From: Anarhynchus alexandrinus
Taxonomy: Eukaryota; Chordata; Aves; Charadriiformes; Charadriidae
Reading direction: 5' to 3'
Assembly (NCBI GenBank): GCA_008711295.1
Contig: VUYV01000100.1
Coordinates: 617,106 to 681,105, forward strand
DNA: 64,000 nucleotides
Each line of letters opens with the position of its first letter. Within the stretch, counting starts at the first letter, position 1. The notes under the pieces were generated by a model. It was not told the origin of the DNA, did not search any database, and saw only the letters and a list, made by a program, of their open reading frames with translations. This document shows positions 38,401 through 50,437 of the stretch, piece by piece. Made by a program: the position numbers and the translations under genes.

Positions 38401-39639
38401 CCATGCCCAGTATCTACATTCCTATACTTTTGTGCAAGGCAAAAGCGCATTAAATACCATGTTGATTTTCTTTTTTTTTTAATCGCTGGAATTACTAACA
38501 GCATTTACTGACAGTAACAACATTTTCAAGCCTGTACTGAGGCTAACGTTCACTGTTTCTGTGGGTTTTCTCTCTTGACACAGTGATTATCCAGGGGCAT
38601 CTTGAAGAATCATTTTTGGAGAATTACATGAAAGCAAGCTGGCAGATACCATAATGAATTGGCTAGTGTTTATATGCCTACTCTACATGCCACATACTCT
38701 CCATGGCTAACAGCTGGTTGAGATCCTCCCTGTACACAGGGACAACTGCAGCACAGGGTTATTTGATTGAAGGCTGCTGCTACAAGAGAATTCCAGAGGA
38801 CACGATGTTCAAGTGGGGTGAAGGGGAAGCTTCGATTAGGCACGAGCTTTCCAGTGTCTTTTCTTTTGTGAGAAGAGAAACTATTTGTATTTAGAGAACT
38901 AATTATTAACTGGAAAGGATTTTTATAACAACATTTACCACATGCGTGAGGCATACGTGACTAAATAATTTCCCTGCTGGCATGTGGAACAGTGCCTTCC
39001 CCTCTCTCTGCCACCATGCCCCATACGTGTCTCTGTCTCCCACAGACACTGCACTTGGAGTTTCACCATGAAGAGAGCTCTAATGTTTTCATGAGTTGAG
39101 GCATAATGAGAATGGACTAAGGCATTAATGTATCTGAGGCAGATGATCGTCCCCTGCTGCTACGTAACAGCCACAGCATTTATTGTCAGAGCAGGGGACA
39201 CTGATCCTCTGACAGTGCTGTGTTATGATGTTATCCCAAATGACTGAGATAATTCCATCTGATGAATGTGGGTACATTAGAGTGACAGTTGCCCTGTGTC
39301 TTACCTCTTTTTTTCATCCTTAGGAAAGTAGTCTTCCTTCTCAAAAATACTGTATTTGCTTCTGTAACAGTATTGGTTCCCGGCAAACAGATTTTGACCT
39401 TAAAGTCTACATGTGCTGTCAGTCTTGACAGTGGCCCAGGAATATGGCTGTTATTTGTGCACAGTGACTGTACAAACAAATAACAAAGAAATACCGGGTA
39501 AAAATCCTGAGTTAGGAAGATGTTACCAGCCTCATTCACTTAAAAGTCCCATGTGCTCAAGCCTGGCTCACTCCCACATGTCTGCTAATGTGCTGCATGT
39601 ATCTCTGTGTGCCTTCCTCCTACCCTGCAACACTTTATT
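32471..39639. other. noncoding interval, no gene seen
   Basis: The sequence is AT-rich with short ORFs. One N occurs at 34990; unlike two other Ns in the window I see no duplication around it. The part 32480-32620 (TTAATTAA, ATTAGATG, ATATTCATGAG) is non-repetitive and rich in homeodomain and octamer-like cores, so it is a candidate enhancer on composition alone. Confidence 0.5.
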
Positions 39640-40130
39640 TTGGCACCTTAGTTGTCAGCAAAGAGACTCTGCAAGAGGAACTTAAAAGCATAAAGCAAAT
39701 ATTTATTGGATAACATGCATGAGAGAGAGAGAGAGAGAATTTACAGAGCTACTAGGCTGAATGTTGGCAGGCTCACCACCCTGGTAAAGCCCTCAAAGAC
39801 AGTTTCCCGGCCAAGCAGGCTTCATTCGGGAGGGGAAGGGTTGATCCCTGCTGCTCCCTCGAGTCAATCCTCTACATTGATGAGGTGCCATTTCCCTCTT
39901 TTTTCCCCTAGGATTTTATACCTTTCCATTTTGGTGTTTTTTCTTCTTGAATCTCTGTCACCTGCAGTCCCTGCCCCAACAATCCTACTTCTGTCTGTAA
40001 TTTTACCACTCTTATCTTGCAGAGCTCCGTTCTGCAGACTTTCTCACAGCTATTTTTCAGAGGGAAGTGGTTTCTTGAGAAGTCCAGAACAAGGTGACAC
40101 AGCTGCGTCAGATCAGAGATGGGCCTTGAA
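39640..40130 (-). mobile_element. possible degraded LTR, minus strand
   Basis: On the minus strand a TATA-like GGTATAAAAT (plus 39911-39920) precedes a canonical AATAAA (plus 39702-39707) by about 210 bp, with a GA/CT dinucleotide run between them. This is the U3-R-U5 order of a retroviral LTR and similar in layout to avian class II LTRs. I cannot place either terminus or a target-site duplication, and I do not recognise the family. It abuts the tandem duplication, so the element may extend into copy A. It could equally be chance. Confidence 0.28.
39721..39738 (+). repeat. (GA)9 microsatellite
   Basis: Nine perfect GA units follow ATGCAT. Confidence 0.9.
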
Positions 40131-40539
40131 TCCTCGGGGCGCAGAGCCGAGCCCTAGAGGGAGGAAGGTTACAGAGGGAGTGTGTTACAGCAGGGTTGGC
40201 CCACACAGACCAGGATCTATAGGCAGTGGCAACTCTGTATTTTATCAAATCGCTCCATATACACAATCTACCAAACCTGACAGAGACGGCCAGCCGGGAG
40301 GTTTCGTGAGATACTGCTTATATTGGCTGATGCTGTTCATAAGAATCCTGCGCACTGGATTAAGCTGCAGACCGTGCTGCACTGGGAGATGTTACCTCTC
40401 TTTCCATGTTGAGGTTTTTTACCAGTTCCTTAAGGGGACAAACTTATTCTTCCAAAGGCAACCTCTAGCTTGGAAAGAGCCACAGATAATTCACCTGCAG
40501 CTGCTAGTGATGTCTACAGCAACATTTAACAGAAGTAGT

Positions 40540-40645
40540 TGGTAAAAGAGCTGTATGAAGCTATTCTACACGATTATGTCCTTGATGACATATTGCATGG
40601 CATTTATCTGTCTCATATGAATGAAGAAGAAAGGGAGGAAGCTAA
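40540..40645 (+). other. exon-like open segment in copy A (unconfirmed)
   Basis: An acidic, well-formed peptide of about 35 codons (from VKELYEAIL to EEEREEAK) ends exactly at a near-consensus donor, AAG|GTAAGG, at 40645/40646. An AAGTAG ahead of it could act as an acceptor, but the pyrimidine tract is poor. An in-frame stop lies just upstream, so the segment could be coding only if spliced. The same sequence occurs unchanged in copy B at 42430-42535. I do not recognise the peptide. It may be a true exon, a pseudoexon or chance. Confidence 0.2.
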
Positions 40646-41712
40646 GGTAAGGTACATTTGTATCTCCCAAACAGCATCAGCATCTGTGAAAGCAGAGAAA
40701 ATTAACAGGAAAAGGTTTATACTGAAAATATGGGAAGACCAGTAATAGAAAAATATTTCTTCTCTCGCTAGGGTCCGGGTAAGCTGCAAAGCTCCTTGCC
40801 ACAAGTTGATATGAATGCTGAAAGCTTGCATAGGTTCAAGATAAGATGGGATAAGTTCTTGGGAGATAAGTCCATTGCGAATCACTGTATTCATAAAAAC
40901 CATGCTTGGCTTCAGAGGTCTCTGAGTCTCACATTACCAAAGCTTGCAGGAGGCACTGAGGAATTCACATTTGGTGCATTCTTACACTCCTCCTTAGGTA
41001 TCAGAAGAGAGGGACCTTTAATCTGATCCAGCATGACTGCTTTTATATTTTTGTTTACTGTTATGATTGCTCTGTGATAGAAAAGGGACTGTTTTGAATG
41101 TCCTTTGCTGAAAAAGCACTCCTTATTTGGCAAAGCAATGATCAACATGAGGATGCTGTTTTGTAGGGGGACAGCAGCTACGGCCACTCTTCTGTTGTCA
41201 GTCCATTGCTCAGCAGATCACCAGCTCAGGAGATTGCCTTATATTTCTACTTCTGCTTCATGGATATTTAGAAGGTGAGAAAGAGACCCCTAACATGTGA
41301 ATTCTCTAAACTCATCAAGGACACAGATTGGAGTCTCTCCTTACCTCTGCCCACCTTGGCACTCTCATTCATTCTCCCAGGTGAGCATGGGAGGGAAACT
41401 CCAAATTATAAGGGATAACATGGGAGACTTTTCTGTGGAAAGCACCTGATTATCAGTGGAGTGTAACCTGTGTATATAGTGAAATGATGCTTTTGAAAGC
41501 ATGTCTGATGGTGATCTTAATTTTGTATTTCATACGTGATTTCTACCACCAGACTGCCAAAATCTGGTCTAGCATCTCCCTACGTCCCTTCTTTCCCTTA
41601 GTAGCCTAAAGGCCTCCATTTTCTGACCGCTGTCACTAGTGTCCCTCGTGCACAAATACAACTCTTCGTAGAGATCGCTTGAAATCCTAATGAAAACCTT
41701 TGAAAAAATGAC

Positions 41713-41807
41713 AAAATATGCCACAGAACAGAACTTCAAACTCTGTTGCTTATAATGTCCAGCTAAAATATGCCATAGAACTTCAAACTCTGTTGCTTAT
41801 AATGTCC
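41713..41807 (+). repeat. 48/43-bp tandem repeat within copy A
   Basis: Two units start AAAATATGCCA and end TTATAATGTCC. The second is five bases shorter. The structure is preserved in copy B, so it predates the copying event, or both are readings of one locus. Confidence 0.92.
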
Positions 41808-41995
41808 ATCTATTTACAGTTGCCTGCAGCCTGGCTACATCTTCGCAGAAGGATAAGAAAAAACTCCAAGAAGTAGGAAGAAATTTCAGGTTCTCTGGGC
41901 TTGACTGTCAAATCTTCATATCTCCAGTCTCAGTAAAAGCGCTACTCCTACCCTTTTTCTTTCCCCAGAGGTCTGCGCTTCTCTCAGATCAGACN

Positions 41996-43884
41996 TCCTC
42001 GGGGCGCGGAGCCAAGCCCTAGAGGGATGAAGGTTTCAGAGGGAGTGTGTTACAGCAGGGTTGGCCCACACAGACCAGGATCTATAGGCAGTGGCAACTC
42101 TGTATTTTATCAAATCGCTCCATATACACAGTCTACCAAACCTGACAGAGACAGCCAGCCGGGAGGTTTCGTGAGATACTGCTTATATTGGCTGATGCTG
42201 TTCATAAGAATCCTGCGCACTGGATTAAGCTGCAGACCGTGCTGCCTTGGGAAACGTCACCTCTCTTTCCATGTTGAGGTTTTTTACCAGTTCCTTAAGG
42301 GGACAAACTTATTCTTCCAAAGGCAACCTCTAGCATGGAAAGAGCCACAGATAATTCACCTGCAGCTGCCAGGGTGCCATTCGGTAGCCCATGTTAGTGA
42401 TGTCTACAGCAACATTTAACAGAAGTAGTTGGTAAAAGAGCTGTATGAAGCTATTCTACACGATTATGTCCTTGATGACATATTGCATGGCATTTATCTG
42501 TCTCATATGAATGAAGAAGAAAGGGAGGAAGCTAAGGTAAGGTACATTTGTATCTCCCAAACAGCATCAGCATCTGTGAAAGCAGAGAAAATTAACAGGA
42601 AAAGGTTTATACTGAAAATATGGGAAGACCAGTAATAGAAAAATATTTCATCTCTCACTAGGGTCTGGGTAAGCTGCAAAGCTCCTTGCCACAAGTTGAT
42701 ATGAATGCTGAAAGCTTGCATAGGTTCAAGATAAGATGGGATAAGTTCTTGGGCGATAAGTCCATTGCGAATCACTGTATTCATAAAAACCATGCTTGGC
42801 TTCAGAGGTCTCTGAGTCTCACATTACCAAAGCTTGCAGGAGGCACTGAGGAATTCACATTTGGTGCATTCTTACACTCCTCCTTAGGTATCAGAAGAGA
42901 GGGACCTTTAATCTGATCCAGCATGACTGCTTTTTTATTTTTGTTTACTGTTATGATTGCTCTGTGATAGAAAAGGGACTGTTTTGAATGTCCTTTGCTG
43001 AAAAAGCACTCCTTATTTGGCAAAGAAATGATCAACATGAGGATGCTGTTTTGTAGGGGGACAGCAGCTACGGCCACTCTTCTGTTGTCAGTCCATTGCT
43101 CAGCAGATCACCAGCTCAGGAGATTGCCTTATATTTCTACTTCTGCTTCATGGATATTTAGAAGGTAAGAAAGAGACCCCTAACATGTGAATTCTCTAAA
43201 CTCATCAAGGACACAGATTGGAGTCTCTCCTTACCTCTGCCCACCTTGGCACTCTCATTCATTCTCCCAGGTGAGCATGGGAGGGAAACTCCAAATTATA
43301 AGGGATAACATGGGAGACTTTTCTGTGGAAAGCACGTGATTATCAGTGGAGTGTAACCTGTGTATATAGTGAAATGATGCTTTTGAAAGCATGTCTGATG
43401 GTGATCTTAATTTTGTATTTCATACGTGATTTCTACCACCAGACTGCCAAAATCTGGTCTAGCATCTCCCTACGTCCCTTCTTTCCCTTAGTAGCCTAAA
43501 GGCCTCCATTTTCTGACCGCTGTCACTAGTGTCCCTCATGCACAAATACAACTCTTCGTAGAGGTCGCTTGAAATCCTAATGAAAACCTTTGAAAAAATG
43601 ACAAAATATGCCACAGAACAGAACTTCAAACTCTGTTGCTTATAATGTCCAGCTAAAATATGCCATAGAACTTCAAACTCTGTTGCTTATAATGTCCATC
43701 TATTTACAGTTGCCTGCAGCCTGGCTACATCTTCGCAGAAGGATAAGAAAAAACTCCAAGAAGTAGGAAGAAATTTCAGGTTCTCTGGGCTTGACTGTCA
43801 AATCTTCATATCTCCAGTCTCAGTAAAAGCGCTACTCCTACCCTTTTTCTTTCCCCAGAGGTCTGCGCTTCTCTCAGATCAGAC
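41996..43884 (+). repeat. tandem duplication, copy B (about 1.89 kb)
   Basis: This is the second copy, in the same orientation. The offset from copy A is 1865 bp at the left and 1890 bp after the extra 25 bp near 42370. Its right end, CTCAGATCAGAC, continues into single-copy sequence, whereas copy A's identical end meets the N. The 25-bp difference shifts the reading frame of the long open stretch that crosses copy A. Confidence 0.95.
43603..43697 (+). repeat. 48/43-bp tandem repeat within copy B
   Basis: Exact counterpart of the tandem repeat at 41713-41807, at an offset of 1890 bp. Confidence 0.92.
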
Positions 43885-46507
43885 CTCACTGCTGACGTTT
43901 CTAATTATTCCCAATGGAGGAGGTTGTGCTGAGTGTTCCTTAAGAGGAGAAGGGAATGCATGAAAAATGAGGTAGGGTGTGACTCTGTAAGTAAAATTCC
44001 AGGAGACTACAGGTAGGTGTGAAAAGAAAGATTGGTAGAGCTAATGATGTTTGCCATTCTTTTCACTTTGATGACGATTTGACCTTTCTACTAGTTAGCT
44101 AAACTTCAGTGAGGACACAAGGTACCTCCAGGCTAGTAACTGTGTTACACATCCCTTGGTCCTACGTTGCCCTCCACGTGCCTTATGGTGGGTTTAGACA
44201 GCATAGCAAATCTGTCAGCAGGTGTGGGTCTCCCCACCACCTTGCTCTCCACTGTTGGCTCTGAGGGAATCTGTGTGTTCTCATAATCTGTGTCAGCTGG
44301 TGCAGAAAATTCAGGAGAAAGTGGAAGCCTTTGTCTGCAAAGTGTTTGGGCTGCCATTGCCAGTTCCTTGTGACAGAGGAAAATGACTTATTTGTGAGTG
44401 TAGGGGGAACAACAGTGGCTTGAAGCTACTGTCCTGGGTCAGGAACTCTGAAAAGCCATGAGTGTGGAGCAGCACGATGGTGATGTTGGCCATTCTCCTG
44501 GCGCCCAGGGCACAGCCTTGGTTCTTACCGTACAAAACACCTGACAGCCGATGGAGACACAGATGTTCTTGGTCAGGGTTCTTGTGAGTGCTTGCAGATG
44601 GGGGATGGGGGGTACCTCTAATGTTCTAGTATATAGAATGGGGCAGGAGACAGGGCCCATCTCTGATGGTTGTTTCCCACGTCTTTCACATGTCTGATCA
44701 TTGTTTCACTCTTATTAGGCTAAGTTACAGGGTGGCAGTAGCTTTTCTTTACATGACTAGAGAAATGTGAGGATATATACTTCAATCATTTTGTGAGACA
44801 CTCAGTTTTTGTGGCAATGCAGGTCTGAAGTACTTCAGTCAGTAAGGTACCTGCCATTCCTGGCTACCATGGTAATGTATATAGGGATCATGGTATTCCC
44901 GCAAAGGCAGAGAAAATTCTTACAGCCCACTGTTGCATATACACACGTTTTGTTACTATGGGGAAACACCTGGAAAGGTGGGCTGCTAAGATAAAGCTGA
45001 AAGTCTTTTGCTTCCCAGTCACTTGCAGCAAGAGGACTGTATGTTACCTGCTATCGTTTGACCTGCTCGCATGAAAAAAGGCATCCTCTAGTAGGCTTTT
45101 GCTACTGTGTCGTTACTATTGGCAGGTTACACTCAGTTTATGTGGAAGCCAAAGTGTGACGTTACTACTCAGTGTTGGGGACCACCTACCAGTTTCACAG
45201 CTAAGCCAAAAATCTAATGGAAAGTAGGCTTTGTTGTAAAATCTCTCACACCTTTTACAGACAGCTGTTGCTAGAACACCTGGAGAGCAACCTTCTCTCA
45301 AGTCCTTATGCTCGCCTTGTTCAGATGGAAACCAGAAGGGATGAAAATCACATCTAAGCTTTGCACTTGTAAGTGAGGGTGAAATTTAAAGTCACCTGTC
45401 TTGATGGAGCTCACCAGCACTTTTCTGTTATTCATGGAGCCTTGTTAGTACTTGACGGTGCATGGGCCAAAAGAGAGCTAAGCTGCCTTTCTTAAAGCTG
45501 TGCTGCTTCTGCCATGCTTTTCTGTCTCTTCGCTCGACTGGATGTTGTGTGATTAACAGGCATACATTATGCAGGTGTGTTGAATGAGATGACCTCATTT
45601 TCCTGACTTAGAACCACATTCTCGTTGTTTAAAATGGGAAAGGCGGTGGCCTTAGTTTGGAAATGAAAGAGTGGATGCATGGGGTTGAGGATGTCTGTAT
45701 CGTAGATTCATACACTGAACACTTAACAGTGTTGACTCAGGGCCTCTTCTTTTCCAACATGGACTTGTTGAGCTTAGTGTAATGTGGGACTTTGAAGTAT
45801 GAGGTGCTTTGCAGATGCATGTTGTATATGACATCTGAGGTCAGTGTGTGTAATAATCTTTCTTTGGTATGTTTGGACCAGGATATGCTTTCCTGCTTCC
45901 CACTGCTGTGTTGATCTTACATTTTATGGCCTGATTTGTCTGTCCCAGATTTCCACCTTCCATTACGGGACTTTTCCTCTCCCTTTATAGTATTTCAAAC
46001 TTTTTTTCAGTTCAGCAAACAGTTTGTTCCCCCCTCTGTCCTTCAAATAAAGTTTTCTTTGGCAGTCCCTGTCAGGATAAATTCAATAACTGTTTAACTC
46101 AGAAGGATCCCTGAGGAGGAAGCTGAGAGTCAAATGCTACAATTATTCACATTTTGGTGAGAGGAATCAGACTTCTCAGGAATCATTTCAAACAAAGCGG
46201 TAACAGTTTATTCCTGCTGGGTGGAAGCAGGAAGTGTGCTGGAGGGAACCCGATGGCCTCCTGAGCACCATCAGGAAGCATAAAATGGATGGGCAAGGAG
46301 AGGAAGAGAGAGAGGCATTAACGAAGAAAAATGCCTCATTTCCTCCCTCAAACTAATTGGAAAAATGTGTCAGTGGTTGTGGCAATGGTAATTTCTCAAG
46401 GTGGTAATAGCTGCAGCCTGTCCTGAAGCAGGACTGGCCACAGATTGGACCTCTACCCAGAATGGCTGCGATTAGTGAAAATGATGGCAGCTTTGCTTAC
46501 AATATAA

Positions 46508-46538
<31 letters not shown>

Positions 46539-49500
46539 AAAACACACCTACATATACATATATGAGGGGTTTTTTCCACTCAGGGTCTGTGCCTCATTTC
46601 TAATAATTCTTGACTATGCATACATTTGCAGAATAAGAATGATAAAATGTAGCAGAAAATATTTTTTTATTCTTTTTCCTTTTTTTTTTTTAAACTGTGC
46701 TTTAATTCACTGCCTGTTCTGTGTTCTCATTCCCACTTGAGGGTATCTTGCTCCATGAAAATGTAGGGAGGCGTGGAGGGAAAACAGAAGTGGTATGATT
46801 GTATTGGTCATAATATTTTAGAATAAAAATGGAATTGCTTATAAATACTGATGCAAGTTCTGGGCAAAAAATGGAAATTGAGGGATTTCCTTTGACACAT
46901 CAAGGCATGCTCACATCACCCACCCTCTGTAATCTCACTGAAATGTTGATGAGAGCATTTACATTTCCCTTATGAGCAGGGCCAGCCCAAATGCATATGT
47001 CGCTCACCTGGGCTGCTCTAATTCCATTGCTTAGCTGAAATCCTTGAATGGACTCTGTGCCAACAAAAATGCTCATCATAACTCCTCTCTGTCACAGCCT
47101 CTGGCCCTGAGATATCACCAAGCCAGGGAAGAGCCACAGGGCAAGAGTCAGCTTGTGATGGCTGTGACTGAAAGGGACTTTCCTACCAGTTGGAGAGTCT
47201 CCTGCTCATGGGCGTTTCATACAGCCCCTTTATGCTGCCTCAGTGTCACAGGTGTCTTGCACAGGATGGGAGAATTGGAGGGAGAGATGAAGGGATGCAG
47301 GGCACACAGGTTCTCGGCCACTGCGTTATGTGGGAGAAACAATTCTCAAATTCTTATATGGAATTCCTTATAAAAGCTTGGTTCAAAAATACTCAGTTCC
47401 TCCTGTCTTCAATTATATTTTCTGTGCAGCTGATGATAAAAGCAAAATGTACAGCCCAAGTGCAACGCACAGGTTCTCTTCTGAATAAAGGGATTGGCAC
47501 CTAGCTTCAAGCAATCAGATTTGAAATATTCAGCCAATCCAGAGATACTGACTCATATTCTGTCGTCATTTACTTCGCTCTTCATCCCCCTGAGACAGAT
47601 AAATGGATCTCTATGTAGTTTCCTGTGTATACATGTCTTCTAGGTGAAACCTTTTTAATGGGGATATAGACTGAAACTATTAAATGAAAACATAAGTAGT
47701 GGGTTATGCCATATACCTAGGAAAGTTAATATAAGGAGGGAATCTAAAATTACAGATCTGGAGGTTTAACCTGCGGAGGTTTAACAGAGGCAGCAGTGTA
47801 CTGAAAATTCACAAATCACCCACCTGGATTCTTAGCATAGATTTGCCTTTATTAAAGACAGAAAAGACATTTCCAGAAGAGATCAAACAGCAGCTCTCTG
47901 TTGTGAACTTCCCAAATGCACTCAGAAGCCAGCAACCTTTTAACACCTCTGAGCATAGCCCCTTTCTAAATTGAATGTATGTGCAAGTTAGAGAATACCT
48001 TGCAATAATGCATCACCTTCCACTTTTCTCATTCTATTCTGGTAAAGGTGAACACGTGAACCTCAATTTGGAGCATGCAAATACACAAAAAGGTAATGAG
48101 TTCTTCAAGTATCCATAGAGAAGACGTATTGTATAACATTGCATAAAGTGAATATGGAAGAAAACCTAGAAAGAATGTATGGATGGCTGAGCAGCTGGGG
48201 AATTAGCAAACCGCAATAAGGAGGTTTCATTTCCAAACCCCAGTGGCTATTTCACACCATATAGAACAGATTTGGAGATGGAAGTAGAGCTCTCCTAGAG
48301 GCCAGTGATTAGGATATTATCTTGGAAGGGCATGGGAACTGTGTTCAAACCTTTAATTGAAACCAGCAGAGCATTGCCACCCATGGCTTTTACTTTGCAT
48401 CTGAGTACCAGAGGTCAATAATTTTTAAGCCATTGGAACAATTTGTCTTGGCTCTGCTCATTTCAAGGGCGAACTTGAGAGCAGACTCTAAACCAGGTGA
48501 ATTGTCTTAGTGGTAGCAACCTCCTCCCATCTGCTATCTCTTTCCCCCTCTTTCTCTAAATGGATTATGACCTCTCCATTCTAGGTTTTGCATCTCATTT
48601 ACACAGCTGTGTATTTTATATTTGCTTAGATGTGATGACACTGGTTTCTACCCCTTGCATTCCCTAGGACTCCCTAGCAGTCTTTGCTTCTACAGATGGC
48701 AACAATGAGGTCGTTGTATGACTCTGGTTCAGCCAAAAGGCAACCAGCCAGTTTGGGTGTGGTGTGGGAAAGGTCTCCTGGATGTTGGTAGAGTTTGACC
48801 TCTACACGTTCTTGGACAAGCTATACAGTTACTCTGTGCAGGCTGCACAATTACTCTTCACTCGCTGAAGCAGCTTTCTGGATAGTAAATGCAATGATTA
48901 GGACAGACAGATGGAGAGACGTCTTTGAGAGGATCAGAGATATTTGCCTTCGCAATTTCTTCTTCCTTTTTCTTTGTTACATGGTGAATCACCCACCCGA
49001 ACTATGCTTTCTCACATGTGCTGATCTTCTTGTTTAGTGCAATGACTGTGTTAGCCTGAAAAGACTCTTTCTATATGGAAGAATATACCAAAAAAGAAAA
49101 ATAAAATAGGGCAGATCAGAAAGGAGTGGGTACACCAGTACTATTGTTAGTTTGAGGGTTTTTTTAACTGTTAGACAAATTTTTCAAAGTTACTTGATCT
49201 CTTGATTGCAGATTTCAATGTTAATTCTACCAGAGATTAGCTGCAAGCCCAGGTTTCCTGGGCAGACTTCACTCTGGAAGATTCTGTCCAGGTATGCTGT
49301 GTGACACACGCGAGTGGCCCTGCCTGCTACAGGCAGTGTACATGCACGGAATGGCTCTGCTTCTGATTAAGGGTGAAGATTGGGGAGTGGGAAGTACGAG
49401 GAACGGCCATTATTCAAGCATATACGACATTTGGTGTTAATTTAATTTTCTCTCACCTATTGCACTGTAGAACAGTGGAAAATACCAAGACTTTCCCTGA

Positions 49501-50249
49501 GGTGGCTGTCTTTCTGATATACATGAAATACATCATATAAATTTAAGCAATAAAAATGAAAGTATGTATCTTTTAACTCTAATCTCAGCTAGTACTTGTT
49601 CTGAGAAAAAGAAGGGAGGATAGTGATTATGGGAGGGAAGAGGGTTGTTTTATTTATGCTGACACTAACTTAAGTTAGGGTGGATAAAATATGGCAATTT
49701 GTTTCTCGGATTACTCATCGTATAATTTTTTGCGTTTCCTTCCTCACTCAATTAAAATCCAGCGCATCTAGAAGATGTTTCTCTCTTGCACAAAACGGAA
49801 TGTAGCTGGCGAGACATCAATGCATCGCTTAACTGGCTGTGAAAAGTAGCAGAGGCTCTGAGATGCTGTCAGTGTTTAAGAGGGCAAAGTGCTAAAAGCA
49901 AAATCAGTCAAATTCTCAGATTCATTATGACCCATAAGCTGCCTGCCAGAAATGAAGTGCCTGGTGGAAGACAGCAGAGTGTGTTTGTGTGTGATGGAAG
50001 TCGGAAATGTGTTTCTGTGTGTGCAAGCAGAGGAAGGAAAGTAGAAATTCAAATTTCAGTCATAAATTCCCCTCTATTGCCAGGTGCATGGTGAGAGGTA
50101 GGAAGGACAATCCTATATACAGGGTAGAATCTGCTTTCTTGAATTTTGAAGTTTTTCTTAGTATATTTCAGTGTTTCAGGGTGAGTTATAGTAAGAACAT
50201 CACAACTTGATCTGTAGGTTTTAATATTGATCCTTCTTTATTCCTTCAG
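43885..50249. other. noncoding interval, no confirmed gene
   Basis: Short ORFs occur on both strands. On the minus strand, 44145-44660 has three overlapping open stretches and a donor-like ACG|GTAAGA at 44529/44528, but no recognisable protein. The segment 46870-47040 is non-repetitive, with TAAT and ATGCATAT-type cores, and could be regulatory. A CA/TA microsatellite lies at 46.5 kb. Confidence 0.5.
46507..46538 (+). repeat. (AC)n(AT)n compound microsatellite
   Basis: About ten AC units pass directly into five or six AT units; AC- and AT-rich sequence continues to about 46562. Confidence 0.95.
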
Positions 50250-50437
50250 GGATGCAAAGGGCATCCCCTTATATGCCGACTCCCTCATCAAAACTATCCA
50301 CGCAGTGTGCAGAGAGGGAATAAGTTGCTGTCTCAGAAGCGACTACCCACTGCAGAGAGGGAGGTCAGGGCCTTGGCTGCGGCCCTCTGGTGTGTCCTTT
50401 CTGCACAGCCGGAGCCGCCAGGCACCCTCGCAAACAG
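50250..50437 (+). other. exon-like segment, 188 nt (unconfirmed)
   Basis: The segment is bounded on the left by a good acceptor (pyrimidine-rich CTTCTTTATTCCTTCAG ending at 50249) and on the right by a good donor (CAAACAG|GTAAAG at 50437/50438). One plus frame is open throughout, and GC content is higher than the flanks. The peptide (beginning DAKGIPLYADSLIKT) matches nothing that I recognise. It could be an exon of a gene extending outside the window, a noncoding RNA exon, or a chance pairing of splice-like sites. No neighbouring exon with compatible signals was identified. Confidence 0.25.

Larger units (their letters stand above)
40131..41994 (+). repeat. tandem duplication, copy A (about 1.86 kb)
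   Basis: This segment is repeated head-to-tail as copy B, beginning TCCTCGGGGCGC and ending CTCAGATCAGAC. By eye I count about 20 substitutions between the copies, roughly 1%, more than half of them in the first 260 bp. Copy A lacks 25 bp present in copy B at about 42370. The single base between the copies (41995) is N. The contents are unique-looking sequence with several matching short ORFs. See the findings on whether the duplication is real. Confidence 0.95.
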
